Shown piece by piece: positions 48,840 to 62,267 of a stretch of DNA of 64,000 nucleotides; the first letter of the stretch is position 1, and the number at the start of each line of letters is the position of its first letter. The notes under the pieces are model-generated. The model had not been told where the DNA came from, searched no databases, and saw nothing but the letters and a program-made list of their open reading frames with translations. This DNA is from Cruorifilaria tuberocauda (taxonomy: Eukaryota > Nematoda > Chromadorea > Rhabditida > Onchocercidae). The stretch spans positions 1-64,000 of the forward strand of contig JABVXU010000140.1 in NCBI GenBank assembly GCA_013365365.1, given 5' to 3'. Made by a program: the position numbers and the translations under genes.

Positions 48840-51800
48840 GTGCGTGATACAAATCTCTTCAAAAATAAAGAGGAATTAGAAATTTTTATTTATGGCAGAT
48901 GGAAATTTAAATTTCGAGAATCTCAATAATACATGAAACAGAATTTAAACTGAATCCCAAGAATTTCAAAAGTCTTGAACTTCTTTAATAGCTCTTTTAC
49001 TCTTTAAGTCTTATATTTCAGAAATAACTACTGAAACTAATGATAGTCGTACATGTAATGATAACGATTGACATCAGTTTTGATTTCCTCGAACTAAAAT
49101 TATGATAATAATAAGTATTAGAAAAAGAAAATCTAACTTTTCCTATCCATGGATCTTTCAATATTAAATTGTCGATTTTATTCAATCTTCACTTTTTGCA
49201 TCTGAAACTTGCAAATTGCAAATTAATAAAATATTCGCTGCGAACTGAAGTTGCCAATAGTCTGTTTGATAGAGGAATTCTAACAAATTCAGTATCGAAT
49301 CTTTAATTCATCTAACTCCTGATTAGACTGTATTAATAGTTTTAACCATGGATCCTGTAACAAATAATATTCGTAACTGTTAATTGTTGCTACTTGGCTT
49401 TTTCCAATTGCTTATCATTGCTTAGTAATGTCTGTTCGACATGATTCAAATTCTTAGGTACGTAATCATAGTCATTTTAACATCCTTAATAGCTCTCACT
49501 GAGATTTCTCAACAAAATAATTGCTTGAGAATGTGATAGTGAAACAGAAATTATAAATTACAATAAATTTATCTAAATTAGCTTAAAATAGTTGCCTTTA
49601 AGCTTAGTACAAATCCGTTTGCTTAGCAAATTTAAAATGTTTTAAAATGTATTTATTTCAAAAAATTACTGAATAAGCAAGTAATACTCATTTCCTATTC
49701 GCTCAAAGTTAACAGTCAATAAGTTTAATATCGTTGTGAATATTACATATTAAAAAAGATAGACTATTAGTATCTGATAGATATTTTAAATTGCATTATT
49801 TTTTAATTTTATATTTTGTAAGAATTTATGACGAATAAAGCTGCTCAGTAATTTTGCCGCCAATTGGAAAAAAGTATAAGTATTAGTAAAATTCATTTGC
49901 AATTATAATTACGTGAATATTATCATATCTTAATGAGCAGTTAATGCTTACTATTTCTGTTAACTAAAATGACAATAATCAACAATTTTTCTTCCTTTTT
50001 TAAATGAGCGTATTCTAAATGATAGAAATTTGTGCACATTTTCCACATTATTGATATAGAAAGTCAAATTGGCTAATGTCTAAAAGTTATAACTTCATTT
50101 ACTTTAGTTTGACAAAAAGAGTTCGAGCAATGCACAAATATGTTGAACAGATACGAAATTGCATGTTTCAAACAAATGATTACATACTTTACCTATCACA
50201 TGTTAGGGATATCAAATATAAATTGTAATTATTATGTTTATTTGGAATTCGCTAAAGTAACTTGCGGTAAAGCTTATTTCAATATATTTCATTCAATAAT
50301 TTAACTGCAAGAAGTTATTTAGGAAAATTTCATTTACAAACACAGATGATTCTGAACAAGTCTTTTATAAAATATCGAAAACAAAAACGATGGTCATAAG
50401 CTATTATTTAAGAAGCAGAACACGGAAAAATAAAGTTAATAGGATATATTATGCTTATTTTCTTTTTAACGCACTTTCCAGTGAATATGAACTCATTAAA
50501 AATTTACAAATCTTAGAAGAAGCCACTCGATTTGCGACAATCAGACGACGGCTAAACAATGTCGGAGGAAAACGAACGATATGCCGACTGCTTGAAATAT
50601 ATCAAATTATGTGGAGACTCAAACATTTATGGCCCAAGATATTCATTACTCCTATTGTAATATGCAGATTTTTGAAATGCGGAAAGTATTTAATGGGAAT
50701 AAAATGAATGAATCGGAAACGTTTTTTCTTCTAAATAACAAAACTGAACAATTCCAAGCTTTTAGTCAATCTGAAACAGAAAATAGAAAATAACCATCCC
50801 AGAATGACAGGTGTGGAAAGAAGTAAATTTTCATCATATTTACTCTCTCTTCGAATTTTCTATTCGAAAAGTATAAAATTTATTGAACAACGGAATAGAT
50901 ATTTCTTGATGGAAAAGGCTAAACTTCCTTAAAAATCAAAATTAGTTGGGAAAATCCAGCTATATCAAAGACAGCTTATAGTTTTTGCCTTTCAACACAT
51001 TCATTACGAATTAGTTTTGTACAAATAACTAATTTTTGAAATCTTTTTTGAAATATGCTAATTTTTCCAACAAGTCCTTTTCGACTATCCTTTGGTCCCA
51101 TGAATTACACAGAGAAAAGAAAGTTTTAGGCTTTCACCATCAGATAATTATGGCATGAAATAGTAAAGCAAAAAGCACTACTTCTTTCCTCAAACCATTA
51201 AATTCTCAATTCTCGGGATTTTAGTTATAATGCGAATAATATTTGAGAACGATAACGACTGATGAGAGAACTCACAGCTAACAAAACTTTGTCAGTATCA
51301 AAATAGCAGAAACAGTACGCAATATTCCAGAATTCATTTGCAGGAATTGGAAAGTTTAAATCTAAAAAATTTTTTATAGAAAATTATTATTGTAGAATTC
51401 GCCCCGTTTGATCCAATATGTTGACAATACCGTATTGCCAATGTCGATAGCAAGAGATTAACAAAGACAATAAAAATTTTCACGTGGACAAAGTTGGCGG
51501 TGAATTATGCGACTTGAAAAAAAACAAATATGTTTATTTTTCAGTTTCATTCTTTAAAGCAAGGCATTCTGGAATTTCTGGAATTAACATCTATTGTAAC
51601 ATGACGTGCCTGAAGAGCAGAGTAAATATCATACTGAAGATGTGAAGGTCTGTTGAAGAATAAGTTTTTTGTCTTGAAGGAAATCTACCCGAGTGGAAAA
51701 TAAACAGTCGTATTTTTCCGTTATTAGCATTTCTTGAGAGGAAGAATTGCAAAGTTCGGAAACAAAATTAAATTGAAAAACGGCTTCAGCGTTTCATTTG

Positions 51801-53504
51801 CAAAAAGTAATTTTTTTAGCAGTGATTCATAATGAACTCATTTTAAATTTTTATTTCATTCTTCATAAGGCATGGACGATTGTTAAGTTTAAAAATTGTA
51901 GCTTAATTAGGAGGAATTGTTGTAAAATCGTAATTGAAAGCGGAGAATAATTCGATTCGTTTCATATTTCACCGTAGTCGGCTCTCGGAAAGTTTGAAAA
52001 TGGAATTTGAAATTGAAAATCAATCAATTTCTCATTGCTGTACAGGTGCTCAGAACTGAAGCCTTCACCTTTCTCATTCTTCATTGCGTTCCGTATCGTC
52101 GGGAAAATCTTCGCTGATGAATTCGTATTCACGGAATTATGTCGAAATGAGAAAAAATTTAGCGAAGGAAAGTTTAGAAATAGCAATAAGATCGTGCAAA
52201 TGGAAAAAATGAATGACGGAGAAAAGTACCGAAAGAACTGCGAGTCAGTGAAATTCAGATTGAAGATGAAAAGATTAGTGTTTGGCACTTTCATTTATTG
52301 CAGATATCAGGTCGCTTTTAGATAAATTTGAACACATTCACACGAGATTCTCACATTGTTCCTTTGCGGAACATTCAATCGTTATCAGTTATCACTTGAG
52401 TGGAGAGATCTCCGCTGAACATTGTTTTATCATTTCAGTAATTGGAAGTCTGCTCTTCTGCTGATCTGTATCCCATATGGATAAGACTAGCGAAGCAAGA
52501 GAGTCGCGCATTTAATTCGAAACTGAAATTAAAAACCCTTTTTAAAAGTAGCATATCATAAATGAGCATTGAAAGAGCTTGATAATTAATACTAGTAATA
52601 ATTAAATGTGGACATTGTAATTTGTTCCCAAGGAGAGTTTTCTCAGAAATACACAGAGGTTTTCTTTGGAACTCAGAGAAGAGAATGTGTGAACAAAGAT
52701 TTTCCCACATTTGTAGTACCGAAGTGCTTGAAGCAGTTACTATGAAGAGGTCATTTGCAAGTGAGAGGAAAGGTTGTAAGAATGGTGCTAGCAAGACTGG
52801 ATGGAGTGAAATTCAAATTCAGTGTTGATAAATTAGAAGGATAAAAAGCGAATTTCATTAAATAATAATAACTTTTGCATAGTACTTTATCAGCAGAGTT
52901 ATCATGAACCATTTTAAATAAACTTAGAGCAACAAAGTAAATGAGAAGTTTAATGAACAAATTTTTGCAGCGAATATTTCACCATTTCTTATTCCGGGAA
53001 AATGCGATAAAATTTACAGGAAATTCAAATTAAAGATTTAAAGATGAAAGTTCAGAGAAATAAACTTGCTAGGAGTCCACACCCACCTCCCATCAGTCTC
53101 CTCTAATACCAATGAGGAAATCTCATCCCTTGGGAACTTCCCATACTTATTCATCAAATCTTATCTAATATCGTTTGATCCGAACTTGGAGAAAGCATAT
53201 ATAAACTTTGACTATATCTTAGAGCACTTATTTGTCTATATTTGGTGCTACTGGTTGATTAATTAAGTATGTTTATCATTCATCGAAAGTTAAACCCTTC
53301 TTATGTTTGGTTGATGAAAAAGAAAGTTATATAATTAATTTCGGAGTGTTAAGTTCCTTTTCCTTTTAAATTTCAATCCTCATAGAATTACCTTCTCTTT
53401 CCGAATTTCAAGAAGCTACAAATTTTTTCCTGTCCAAATTTCAAATAACTGTAAGATTTCTTATATCCAAACTTCTGTGAAGCTTTTTTCAATTTAAATT
53501 TCAG
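48840..53504. other. Long unassigned region with coding-like patches at 50.4 and 52.0-52.8 kb
   Basis: Mostly AT-rich. A 105-codon ATG-started ORF at 50390-50707 (+) is basic but matches nothing I know. At 52035-52325 (+) an ORF follows GCTGTACAG and is Lys/Glu-rich in its second half. At 52622-52828 (+) and 52794-52435 (-) there are overlapping ORFs in GC-richer sequence. None can be joined to a neighbour in a defensible frame. Confidence 0.35.
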
Positions 53505-54774
53505 CTTATTACAATTGAGAATTTGCTGATCGCGTGTTCGTCGAAATATTTCAAAGACATGTTATCAGCTTTGCGAAATTTTATTCTCACGAAAAGGAAT
53601 AGGGAGAGAGAGAAGTATATCAGAAAACTTCAGACTATTCAAGGACAATTGCAGAAAGAGTTATACTTTTGGGACGCTAAGTAACGCTTTCTAATTTCTG
53701 ATGAATTTTTTCACAGAACTGAATGACAAAAAATAGATTTTATGCGTAATTTTACATTGTTAATATGATTTGATAAATTCAAATTTCCGTCTCAAAATTT
53801 TCTTGGCACTTATTCTTTGCTTAAGTTATGAGTGCTTAAAGCTTATTCTGTATTTGAATTTTAGATCGAGATTGATCTTTGCTTCCTTCATGTTTCTTAA
53901 CGACAACTTTTAAATTTCATATTTCTCAAAAACGGTATAATCTCTTGTAAAATTAAGTAGATGTTTTGAAAAAAATTTTTTAGCAGTAATGTTTTAGACA
54001 CGTTGAGGAGAGAGAACTGATCGAATCACTGCAGAATCACATCAGTTCGTTGTCGGATGAAGTGGAAGATGCGAAAGATGCGCTTTTCAGTGACATTGAT
54101 TACCAGTAAGACTTGGGAGATAATTCTGCGAATGATTTTCATCAATTGCAATTATTTTCAAAACATTCGTTGATTAAAATTCAAGAGACAAATTGTTAAG
54201 AATCATCAATTCGTTTTCCCTTCAGATCATTTCCATTGGGATGTGAAATGATTGTTAAAATGCAAACTCAGATCGAAATTGGGAGAAGAGAGTGTAATGA
54301 ACTTAACAGACGTATAGAAGAGGTACATGTTTCAAAAATTTCTTCCTGCAGATTTTTAGAACAAAATTTTAATTCTTTAACTTTTTAAATTTCAGAACAT
54401 ATCAAATTGAGCAAAAGGAAAACTTTATTGAACGGCCTTTATTAAAATTTCATAAATATTCATCCAATCTCTTTCTAATATTCATTTCCTTTTTCTTACA
54501 ACTAATCAATGTTGCCATCCTTTAGTGTTACTAATTTACCGTAAGACTTTCTCATCATATTTAATATGCAAAATGCTCTTAATTTCAGTGCAAAACGCAG
54601 CAGTCAATAATGAGAAAACAGTTAAATGAAATGAATTTACGTATTGAGGAAAACAACAGATATAAAATTTGTCTTCTTCGTCGGAGGGAACAGGCTGATA
54701 GGACTATTTTATACTGGAAGACCCGAATATCTCAACAGCAGCTAAATAAGGACAATAATGCATCATCAAAATGA
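53505..54774 (+). CDS. Unrecognised coiled-coil protein
   Basis: Four exons join in phase: 53505-53680, 53998-54105, 54226-54322 and 54589-54774. From the first in-frame ATG (53559) the product is 170 residues; the frame is open back to the TTTCAG acceptor, so coding exons may exist upstream. Almost the whole protein is charged and heptad-like (RERKYIRKLQTIQ-type sequence, EERELIESLQNHISSLSDEV, RRECNELNRRIEE, KQLNEMNLRIEENNRYK), predicting a long coiled coil. No signal peptide, membrane segment or catalytic motif is seen. Family not recognised; a structural or sperm/cytoskeletal role is possible but not supported by sequence. Confidence 0.65.
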
Positions 54775-57700
54775 GACTGTAATCGTCAATGAATCTGATT
54801 TACAAAGTATCATTACCCTTCACTGAGGACTTGATTTGCAGTTTTTTGTATTACATTTGGGATATATGCATTTTTGTTCAATTTAGTTTCAAATTTAGTT
54901 CCTTAAATTTGAATTTCTCCAATACATATATTCGAGTTATGGTTTTTCCATTTTGCTGTTGGATACTCATGGAATATTCCCTCTTTCAAATCGTTAAATT
55001 TATGCTCTAATTTCTGGATATTTACATTATGCACCTTATATATATATATATATATATATATTGGTTTTTAATTAAGATTTTTTTACTCTAAGTTAATTTT
55101 ATCGGTTTGTTGACTTTATCTGTCAGTTATGCTTTTTAAAGTTGTTCATTTCTTTCAGTTCTCTTTACTGATTTAATTTCTCCTTACTGCTAAAAATATT
55201 TCAGTGCTTTTGCGTTTTGTCCTTTAGTTGTTTTGCCTTTCAATTTTTTCCAAAATATTTTTATGGTTTCCTATTGTTTCTATGCGTTCATTTTGGTATT
55301 GTATATTGTCATATATTGTGAAAACAATCTCTTTCATTTCTTTTTATCACTCTTTTAATATTATTGCTAGCAATCAATCAAATGACGAAAATTCTTTTCA
55401 ATCGCTAAATTTTTAACAATACAACGTTATAATTTTTGTTCTCAAGAAGTTTAAATGATACTTAAAATTAAGATGAAATTAGAGAACACAGGATCTGATC
55501 CTCCCATCAAAATTCTCATGCTAAATATCCTCAATTGCCCTTATTTGCATCCTAAATGAGCTTTTTTCAGGAATTTCCAAGCCATCCATCTCTGGCACTC
55601 TTCGTCGATTTAATTATAATGTGTAATATTCATAAGATGTAACCTTAAGTATTGTCTTCCGCTAATTATTTAAAATTAAAAGCGGACGAAATCTGCTTGA
55701 TCTGATCCGATTTGCATGGTTTATAGGTTAATTTATAGGTTACGACAGTTACATATGAGTGTCTCTTTCAAAGAATCCTTTCATATCAACTTCTTGAACG
55801 TTCCATTTCATCTTAATCTTAGCTTATCTTTCAATGATTAGAATTATCTAGGCCTTAATTAGCTGAAGGAATAAAAATAGCAGATTTTGCTACAACGCTG
55901 CTAGCATTACATCGTCTCAATTCAATACAATATTTAATGAAATCAAGAAGTCAGTTTAACTAAATTCAAAAATTTAAAAGTGTTAATCTCAAGCTGTAAT
56001 GAATAAGTAAAATAAAAAATTAATAAATAAAATAGAAGCTGTAGTAAATCATGAATTACTTCTTTTTAAACAGCCTTTTCAAATATTCGTAACAATGAGT
56101 ACAAAATTTCGCCTACTAATTGTCATACAATTTTCACAACTGCTTTAAGAACGGAATTTAAGAAATTTCAAGCATTTTCTATTCCAATCATATCCTCCGC
56201 TAAACCACTTAATTCCGATTTCAAATAACAACATTCAAGTATTAAAAATTCAATTATCCGTTATGCAAAAATCTCCTTGATTGTCTCCTAAATTGCATAA
56301 ATTACTGCACTTCATTTCTGTAGCGCTAAAAATAGTAATACGTAAGAATTATCGGCTTCAAAATACGTAAATCGACTGAAATAACCATAAATAAATTGAA
56401 ATTTAAGAAAATTTGAAATTCATCGACTTTAATCCGAATCACTTAATATACCTTTAATTTTCATATTTTATTATTTATTGGATTGAAGAGTCAGTCTGAG
56501 ATTTCTTTTTCTTTTTCCTTAGTTGAACTTTCATTAGAAGCTAGTGAATTCCTTAAATGGGCGATGATAAGATATGATTCGAATTCTTTCCAATCTCATC
56601 GCACTCATAGAAATGAAAGCATAAACTTTGCTAAAATTCGATCCTTGCGATTGCTGCCGAAAAAAATTAAAAATTTGGTAAAAGAAATGACTCAAATTAT
56701 TGGCCATTATCATTGTACCTATGTGATTACCTCATTGCATGTGAGAGGCCATAATTTAATACTACTTTGGCAGTATGTAGAAGACATGAAAATATGTTTA
56801 TAAATCAACTCAATTTGAAAATTAGCTCCAAAATTATTGGCGAGACTTAAACTTAAATTGAAATTCCTGCAATTTGAATCATATATTTTAAAATTTATAA
56901 GCTCCAAACTAAATTTTCATTTGTAGAACAAATTTAAATTTAAATTTCAAACTCAGTGTCAAAATGTCACTGTATTCATTATTATCAAATGATTATGAAA
57001 CGATAAATTTGGTTTCGAGAGAACTACTGATATTGCCGTTATTATCGGCCTGCAGAATTTTACATTGTAGTACAATTTATTAAATTAGAAACAACGGGGC
57101 AATTTTTCGACAAGTTGTTCATGGAAACTGTTTATAAATTCAATAATCTGAAAGCTGGAATATCCTTCAAAAATTTATCGGAAGTACTAATAAGAGATAA
57201 AAATGCTTGAATGAAAAAGAGGAAAATTGGACGATTGACTTTTCTTCAATTATCCTAATTATTTAATTAATTAATAGTAGTTAACTTCAAAAGTTTTAAA
57301 TGAGGAGGAATTATTGAGGGATAATCTTGCGTCGGAGAAAGATAGAATGGAAAGTTTCGCCGTTCCATACCTTCGCGAGAAATATTTAAAGCATGATAGC
57401 TCCCATTTATATTAAGTAATTTATTGAAATCACCAAAGACTGTTCTAACATTTGTAATTATTCAGCTTATATATCGCTGTGTTTGTATTTTCTTTTCTGA
57501 TTCACTTAGATTTCACCATTTTCATGTTTAACTTCTAATTGAGAAAGCAAAAATTTGGGCGAATCATATCTGCTCCTCTGAATGAGAATTGAAGAAAGCT
57601 TTGACCATGGATCAGTTGGTTATCAGCTAACATTATGGCTTCCGGAAACATTAAGAATATTGGACAAATAATGGTTAAGGAGTGCTTTCAAATGCAAACA

Positions 57701-58453
57701 GCAAGCTCGGTTTGCTAAATAAAGCTGAAAGTTCTGCTGCTCGAACGCCGATCCGATTCGACGGAATCTTGATATGAACTTGTGATTCTTATGATAGTAA
57801 GCGATGATGCATTTTAGTTTGCTTGTTTCAAGATTCCGGAACATATCCTTTCCTGCGCCTTCAAATGTCTCTAATTCATTATTAATTTCTGTAAATTTTA
57901 TTGGAAATAATTTCATTGATAATTATTGTTCGCTACATAAAATATATCCTTGATCATTTATCGTCTCTCCTTCTTCTTGCTTTACTTTGTACCGGAACAA
58001 TATTTCGGCTTGCTTACCAGCGTAATAAACAGCTTGAATTTTTTGAATTGCATTACCTTCAAATGGCAGTTCACTATCTTTAAGCATATTGTAAATTTCT
58101 AATTTAGATCCATTCGAGTCGACATTGTATTCAAGCCTGTAGTTACAATAGGTTGATCATCGAATTAATAAAATTTTATTCGAAAACTGAGTCAGATACA
58201 CTAATTTCAACAAAGGGAATTTCAATAAAGGAATTTCAATACTATAAACAGAACTTCACTTATTATTTTAACTCATGCAGTAGTTGACAAATCGTAAAGA
58301 GTAGCAAACCTCAAACTGCTTTTTAAAGATCTTCTAAAAAGAAATACTATATAATATATCAAAAATTAAAAGTAAAAAAATTTCTTGAAAATTAGAAAAC
58401 AATTGAAATTTGACACATGTAATTTATTAATGTTTATTGATCGAATGTGAAAA
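54775..58453. other. Intergenic region
   Basis: About 3.7 kb of AT-rich DNA between convergent genes. It contains a (TA)12 microsatellite at 55037-55061. ORFs at 56483-56803 (+) and 57623-57916 (-) show no family resemblance or splice context. Confidence 0.45.
55037..55061. repeat. (TA)n microsatellite
   Basis: Twelve uninterrupted TA units. Confidence 0.95.
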
Positions 58454-60735
58454 CTAATCAATCAATATCGCTATTTGAGCTAACATGAATTGCTTGTAGT
58501 GTAAATTTGCAATAAGTATTATAGCTTTGGAGCATAATTCATGCAAGCGATGATGAGCGCTTAGACTGAGATATCGTAATACAATATCAATATCTAATTC
58601 TTTCCACTGCTAAAAGGTAAATTAGTAATTAAAATACTAATTAATTTGTGCTTAAATATGACTTAATTATTTCTCATAAGCACACTTTGAACAAAACATA
58701 AGGCAAAGATTTTGAACAAAACCTTACAAAAAAAGTTTTCAGAGAGGAAGAGAGAATTTAACATTTTGATTGAATTTAATCTATAAATTAAATATTAAAT
58801 GCATGATTACTGCACTGGAAGATTATTTATAAAAAGAAATTTTTTGAAAAAAATAAAAATAATAAATTTCTTCCTTTTTATAACTTCGTATTCGCAGATT
58901 TCCCTGCCACTACTCATTTGAGTGAAGAGAAAAAGGAAAGTAAAACTTCGTTTAATTTATTCCGAAGGCCATCAGTGATGTGATGGATCAGCGTCCAGAA
59001 GCCCCGCGGCCGAAATGCTCGAATACATTTGATAAAATCGTCCAAAACATCCGGCGGCGCATCCATCATATCAAAAGAACCTTTCAATGCGTAATTTATC
59101 ATCTGTCAATAAATATAAAACTAAATGTGGCATAAAAAACTAATTTACAATTTAATAATTCATAAAAATGGAAAGATTTTGGACAAAGAATCTCGGGATT
59201 ATACATATTATTTCTAGACCACAAATAAAAGTGGTCTCGAAGTTCTCATTTCTGATCCCCGAGACCTCGGATTGTATCCTGCGGTTTATAAAGAATAAGA
59301 AAACTGGGACTTATTCAGTTGTTTGTCCGTAGTTTAACTCCATTAAACGACTTCGACTTATTAAAATTTGCATGTTTTAGCAAATCTTAAAACTACTATA
59401 AAAACTTATAATACCTCTCAACATCAGAAAAATAATGAGTTACCAGGATTTTTATTTAAAAATCAATCTGACTATCTTCAAAGCTATTATTTCTTTGAAC
59501 AAAAAATATCTATCAATTCTATTTCTAAAAATTTCTTGCGATGTTTTAAACTTTGCCAAGCTCCAGTGAAAAATTATATGAAAGTTTTAAAGATTAGAAA
59601 ATCAATAAAATTTTGTTGTCATAAACCTGTTGAACCGATTTTTTCCGATATTCAATTGCAATTGATTTAATTTCCGGGTTAGCATCCACTTCACTGTGGA
59701 TCCGATCGATTGTTAAATACAATAAATAACGTACCGTTTCAATTCTACCATTTTTGGTGTATATTGTAAAATCACTTAAAAACGAAAAATGATCAAATAC
59801 GAGGATTAGTTAAGGTTGACTAAATTTAATGATTACCTCACGATAATTAAGTAAAATAATTGGATTAAAGTGACTATAATGTAATGATTAATTTTGCCAT
59901 TGACCTGGAAAAGCATGAAATATGACCTGTGTTGTACAATGAAATTCTTTTCAACAAACGTACGGATTTTCAAGAGCTTTAGTAGACATTACAGAACGGT
60001 AATCATTATTGGGAAGATTTGAGGGTATATTGGGTGTAAGGAATGCTGTGGAGGATAGCCAGGGATGGACGTGAACAAATTCACGTGCTTCAAACCGTAA
60101 CTCATAGCGTAATTTCAGTACGCAATCAAAAAAGTCTGGTGAATCCAAAATGTCCAAGATTTTTGTCAAGAATTCCGAATTCCATACATCAATTAGGTTT
60201 CTTTCAAACATTAATTCAGTTGATATTTCTGCAAAATAGAAAGAAATAAAAATCTCAATTTTTTCCGTTTCCAGACAGAAATATTTAGGAAGAAAAATTT
60301 TAATAGAAGAAATCGCCCACCCATATTTTGTTTAGAAACTGCTTTCGCAAAAATTTTATATTTTCCTTGTGGTGGAATTGAGTAGGAATCGGTGGAGTTT
60401 ACTGCAATTGTTGTATAACCTGAGAAACATATCGACCTAAATTTGCTACTTGAAAAGCAGGATTTATTTGAAAAGTCATATATTTTTATAAAATTTATAA
60501 ATAGACAGGATAATCATGAAACAGCTATAAGACAGGTGTTAAAGCACGATATTTTATAATATTTTCTCGAAAGACTTCAAGTGTTCCAGAATATATCGGT
60601 AGCAAGATAAATGAAATGATCTCGAGGTTACTCGAGCAGGAATCTTTAACGAAGAGTAAAGAATAACAAGTTTTTCGGACACTAAACAATTCCAGGTGAC
60701 GCTTCATCATAATCACCAACAAATCGCATTTTCAT
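58454..60735 (-). CDS. Unrecognised helical protein, about 231 residues
   Basis: Five exons join in phase: 60735-60717, 60419-60321, 60228-59960, 59102-58947 and 58606-58454. The last three are the firmest. The first exon encodes only MKMRFVG and follows a CCCGCAG acceptor, so the start is tentative. Recognisable stretches are FLTKILDILDSPDFFDCVL, REFVHVHPWLSSTAF, PPDVLDDFIKCIRAF, RGFWTLIHHITDGLRNKL and IVLRYLSLSAHHRLHELC, all rich in amphipathic helices and reminiscent of armadillo or HEAT-type folds. No signal peptide or membrane segment. I do not recognise the family. It runs in the same direction as cathepsin F. Confidence 0.6.
59233..59266. repeat. Short GC-rich inverted repeat in intron
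   Basis: GGTCTCG (59233-59239) pairs with CGAGACC (59260-59266) across a 20-base loop, in AT-rich intron sequence. No terminator or RNA gene role is evident. Confidence 0.5.
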
Positions 60736-60779
60736 TTGCTCTCAGAGATTCAAGCTGCGGGAAGGTAAGAAACTTTATT

Positions 60780-62267
60780 TTTCATAATAGAAAAAAGTTA
60801 GTTAAAGTGTTTAAGATAATTTCAAGTTGGTTTCAAAATATTTAAGGTAATTTAATTTTTTATAAATTAGCACAAGCAGAAACAGATTTTATATAAAATA
60901 CCATTACACTTGTTTTTTTACCGCTAATTCTTAAGGCTCATATTTTAGTTAATGCCCGTAATTTTCGAATACATTAAAGCATTTTCAAAAATCATTAAGA
61001 TAAGTACCATAACTAATTTTTATCTTTCAACTTTATACAGGCGGAGTAAGCAATCTTCATAGATAACAATCACTTCATGTTAACTTAAAAATTACTAAAG
61101 AAAATACGGAATACCATCGAACAGAACGTGGACCATAATTAGTGTAGAAATTTGCCGATAAATTGAATACCGAATTCTCTTGAGCAGAAAGTTTAAATAA
61201 TTTCTTATGAACGAATATTAATTCAGTTAAGGTACTTTCTGGTCTTGCGATTATTTCCAATTCCATTTTCAGATATGATAAATTTTCAAGTGAACTACAA
61301 AACAACCTTTCTTTCACCATTTAATTCGAACAAGCCGTAAGAAAATATAGATTCTAGGACTAAAACTGCCTGCTTCAAGAATATTTACTGTAATAGTTTA
61401 GCTGATCTAAGATAAAATTTCGTCATAAAATTCCTTCTTCATCCTTAATTACAGTGGTTAACCGGCAGTTAGGCGTAACAAATTACTTCTTTCTTCTAAA
61501 ATTCCGAATGATCGATTCGGAAGAGCTCCGTTAACCTCACGGAACTGAACAAATACAAAGAATGATCGATTGCAGTGCAGGAAGCAGTATTTGAATATTT
61601 CAAATGTTATTCCTCATGCAAATAAATAGAATTTTTCAGAAAGCGAAGGAGAAATAAACTCCCTCATTCGTAACAGTTAAGCAATCACTCAAGAAAGAAA
61701 AATTAAAGGGAGGTAAATGAAATGATTGAGAGAACAGAATGAGGTGACTGTTGGCATCAACTGGACAGAAGGAAGGCACTGAGAAGGGAAGCTTACTAAT
61801 AATTAACAAAAACAACTGCCAAATTACTTTCGACCAATTATACTTTTTCATCAGATATTCAAATCTCTTTAGAAATCACTGAAAGAATTTTTCAATGCAA
61901 AAGATTTTCCCCTAATTAGAAAGAATATTTATTTAAAAAATCTGAATTTACAACAAATTTACACACCTATTGCTTAGTACTTCGTGATAAATTCACGTTT
62001 TATTATAAACAATGTTTCAAAATTGCCTTAAAAATTTAAAAAAGGAAAGAACTGACAACTAATTTCAATATTATCAAAGCATGCATAAATATTATTATAA
62101 GCAATAATTAGAACAAAACCAATAATAGAAAACAATTGTAGAGATTAACAGAAATAAACCTTTTAAGTTTAGAACAGAAAAAATAAATAAGTGTACAATA
62201 TTTAAACAATAAAAATAATAATCAGTGGAGGGAAACATCAAAAATTGATGAAAAACAGGTCAAATAT
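60780..62267. other. Region between cathepsin F and the helical-protein gene
   Basis: About 1.5 kb holding the 3' UTR of cathepsin F. An 81-codon ATG-started ORF at 61320-61075 (-), beginning MVKERLFCSSLENLSYLKME, is open and mixed in composition but unrecognised. It could be an exon of the downstream gene or chance. Confidence 0.35.

Noticed and set aside
56483..56803. 106-codon plus-strand ORF
   Set aside because: No splice context, trans-splice site or family resemblance; such lengths arise by chance in this much sequence.
59233..59266. GC-rich hairpin as an RNA gene or terminator
   Set aside because: Only seven pairs with a long loop; it lies in an intron and has no tRNA-like box sequences.
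60525..60722. Minus-strand ORF beginning MMKRHLELF
   Set aside because: It follows a plausible acceptor, but its end cannot be joined in phase to the next exon of the helical-protein gene, whereas the overlapping MKMRFVG frame can.
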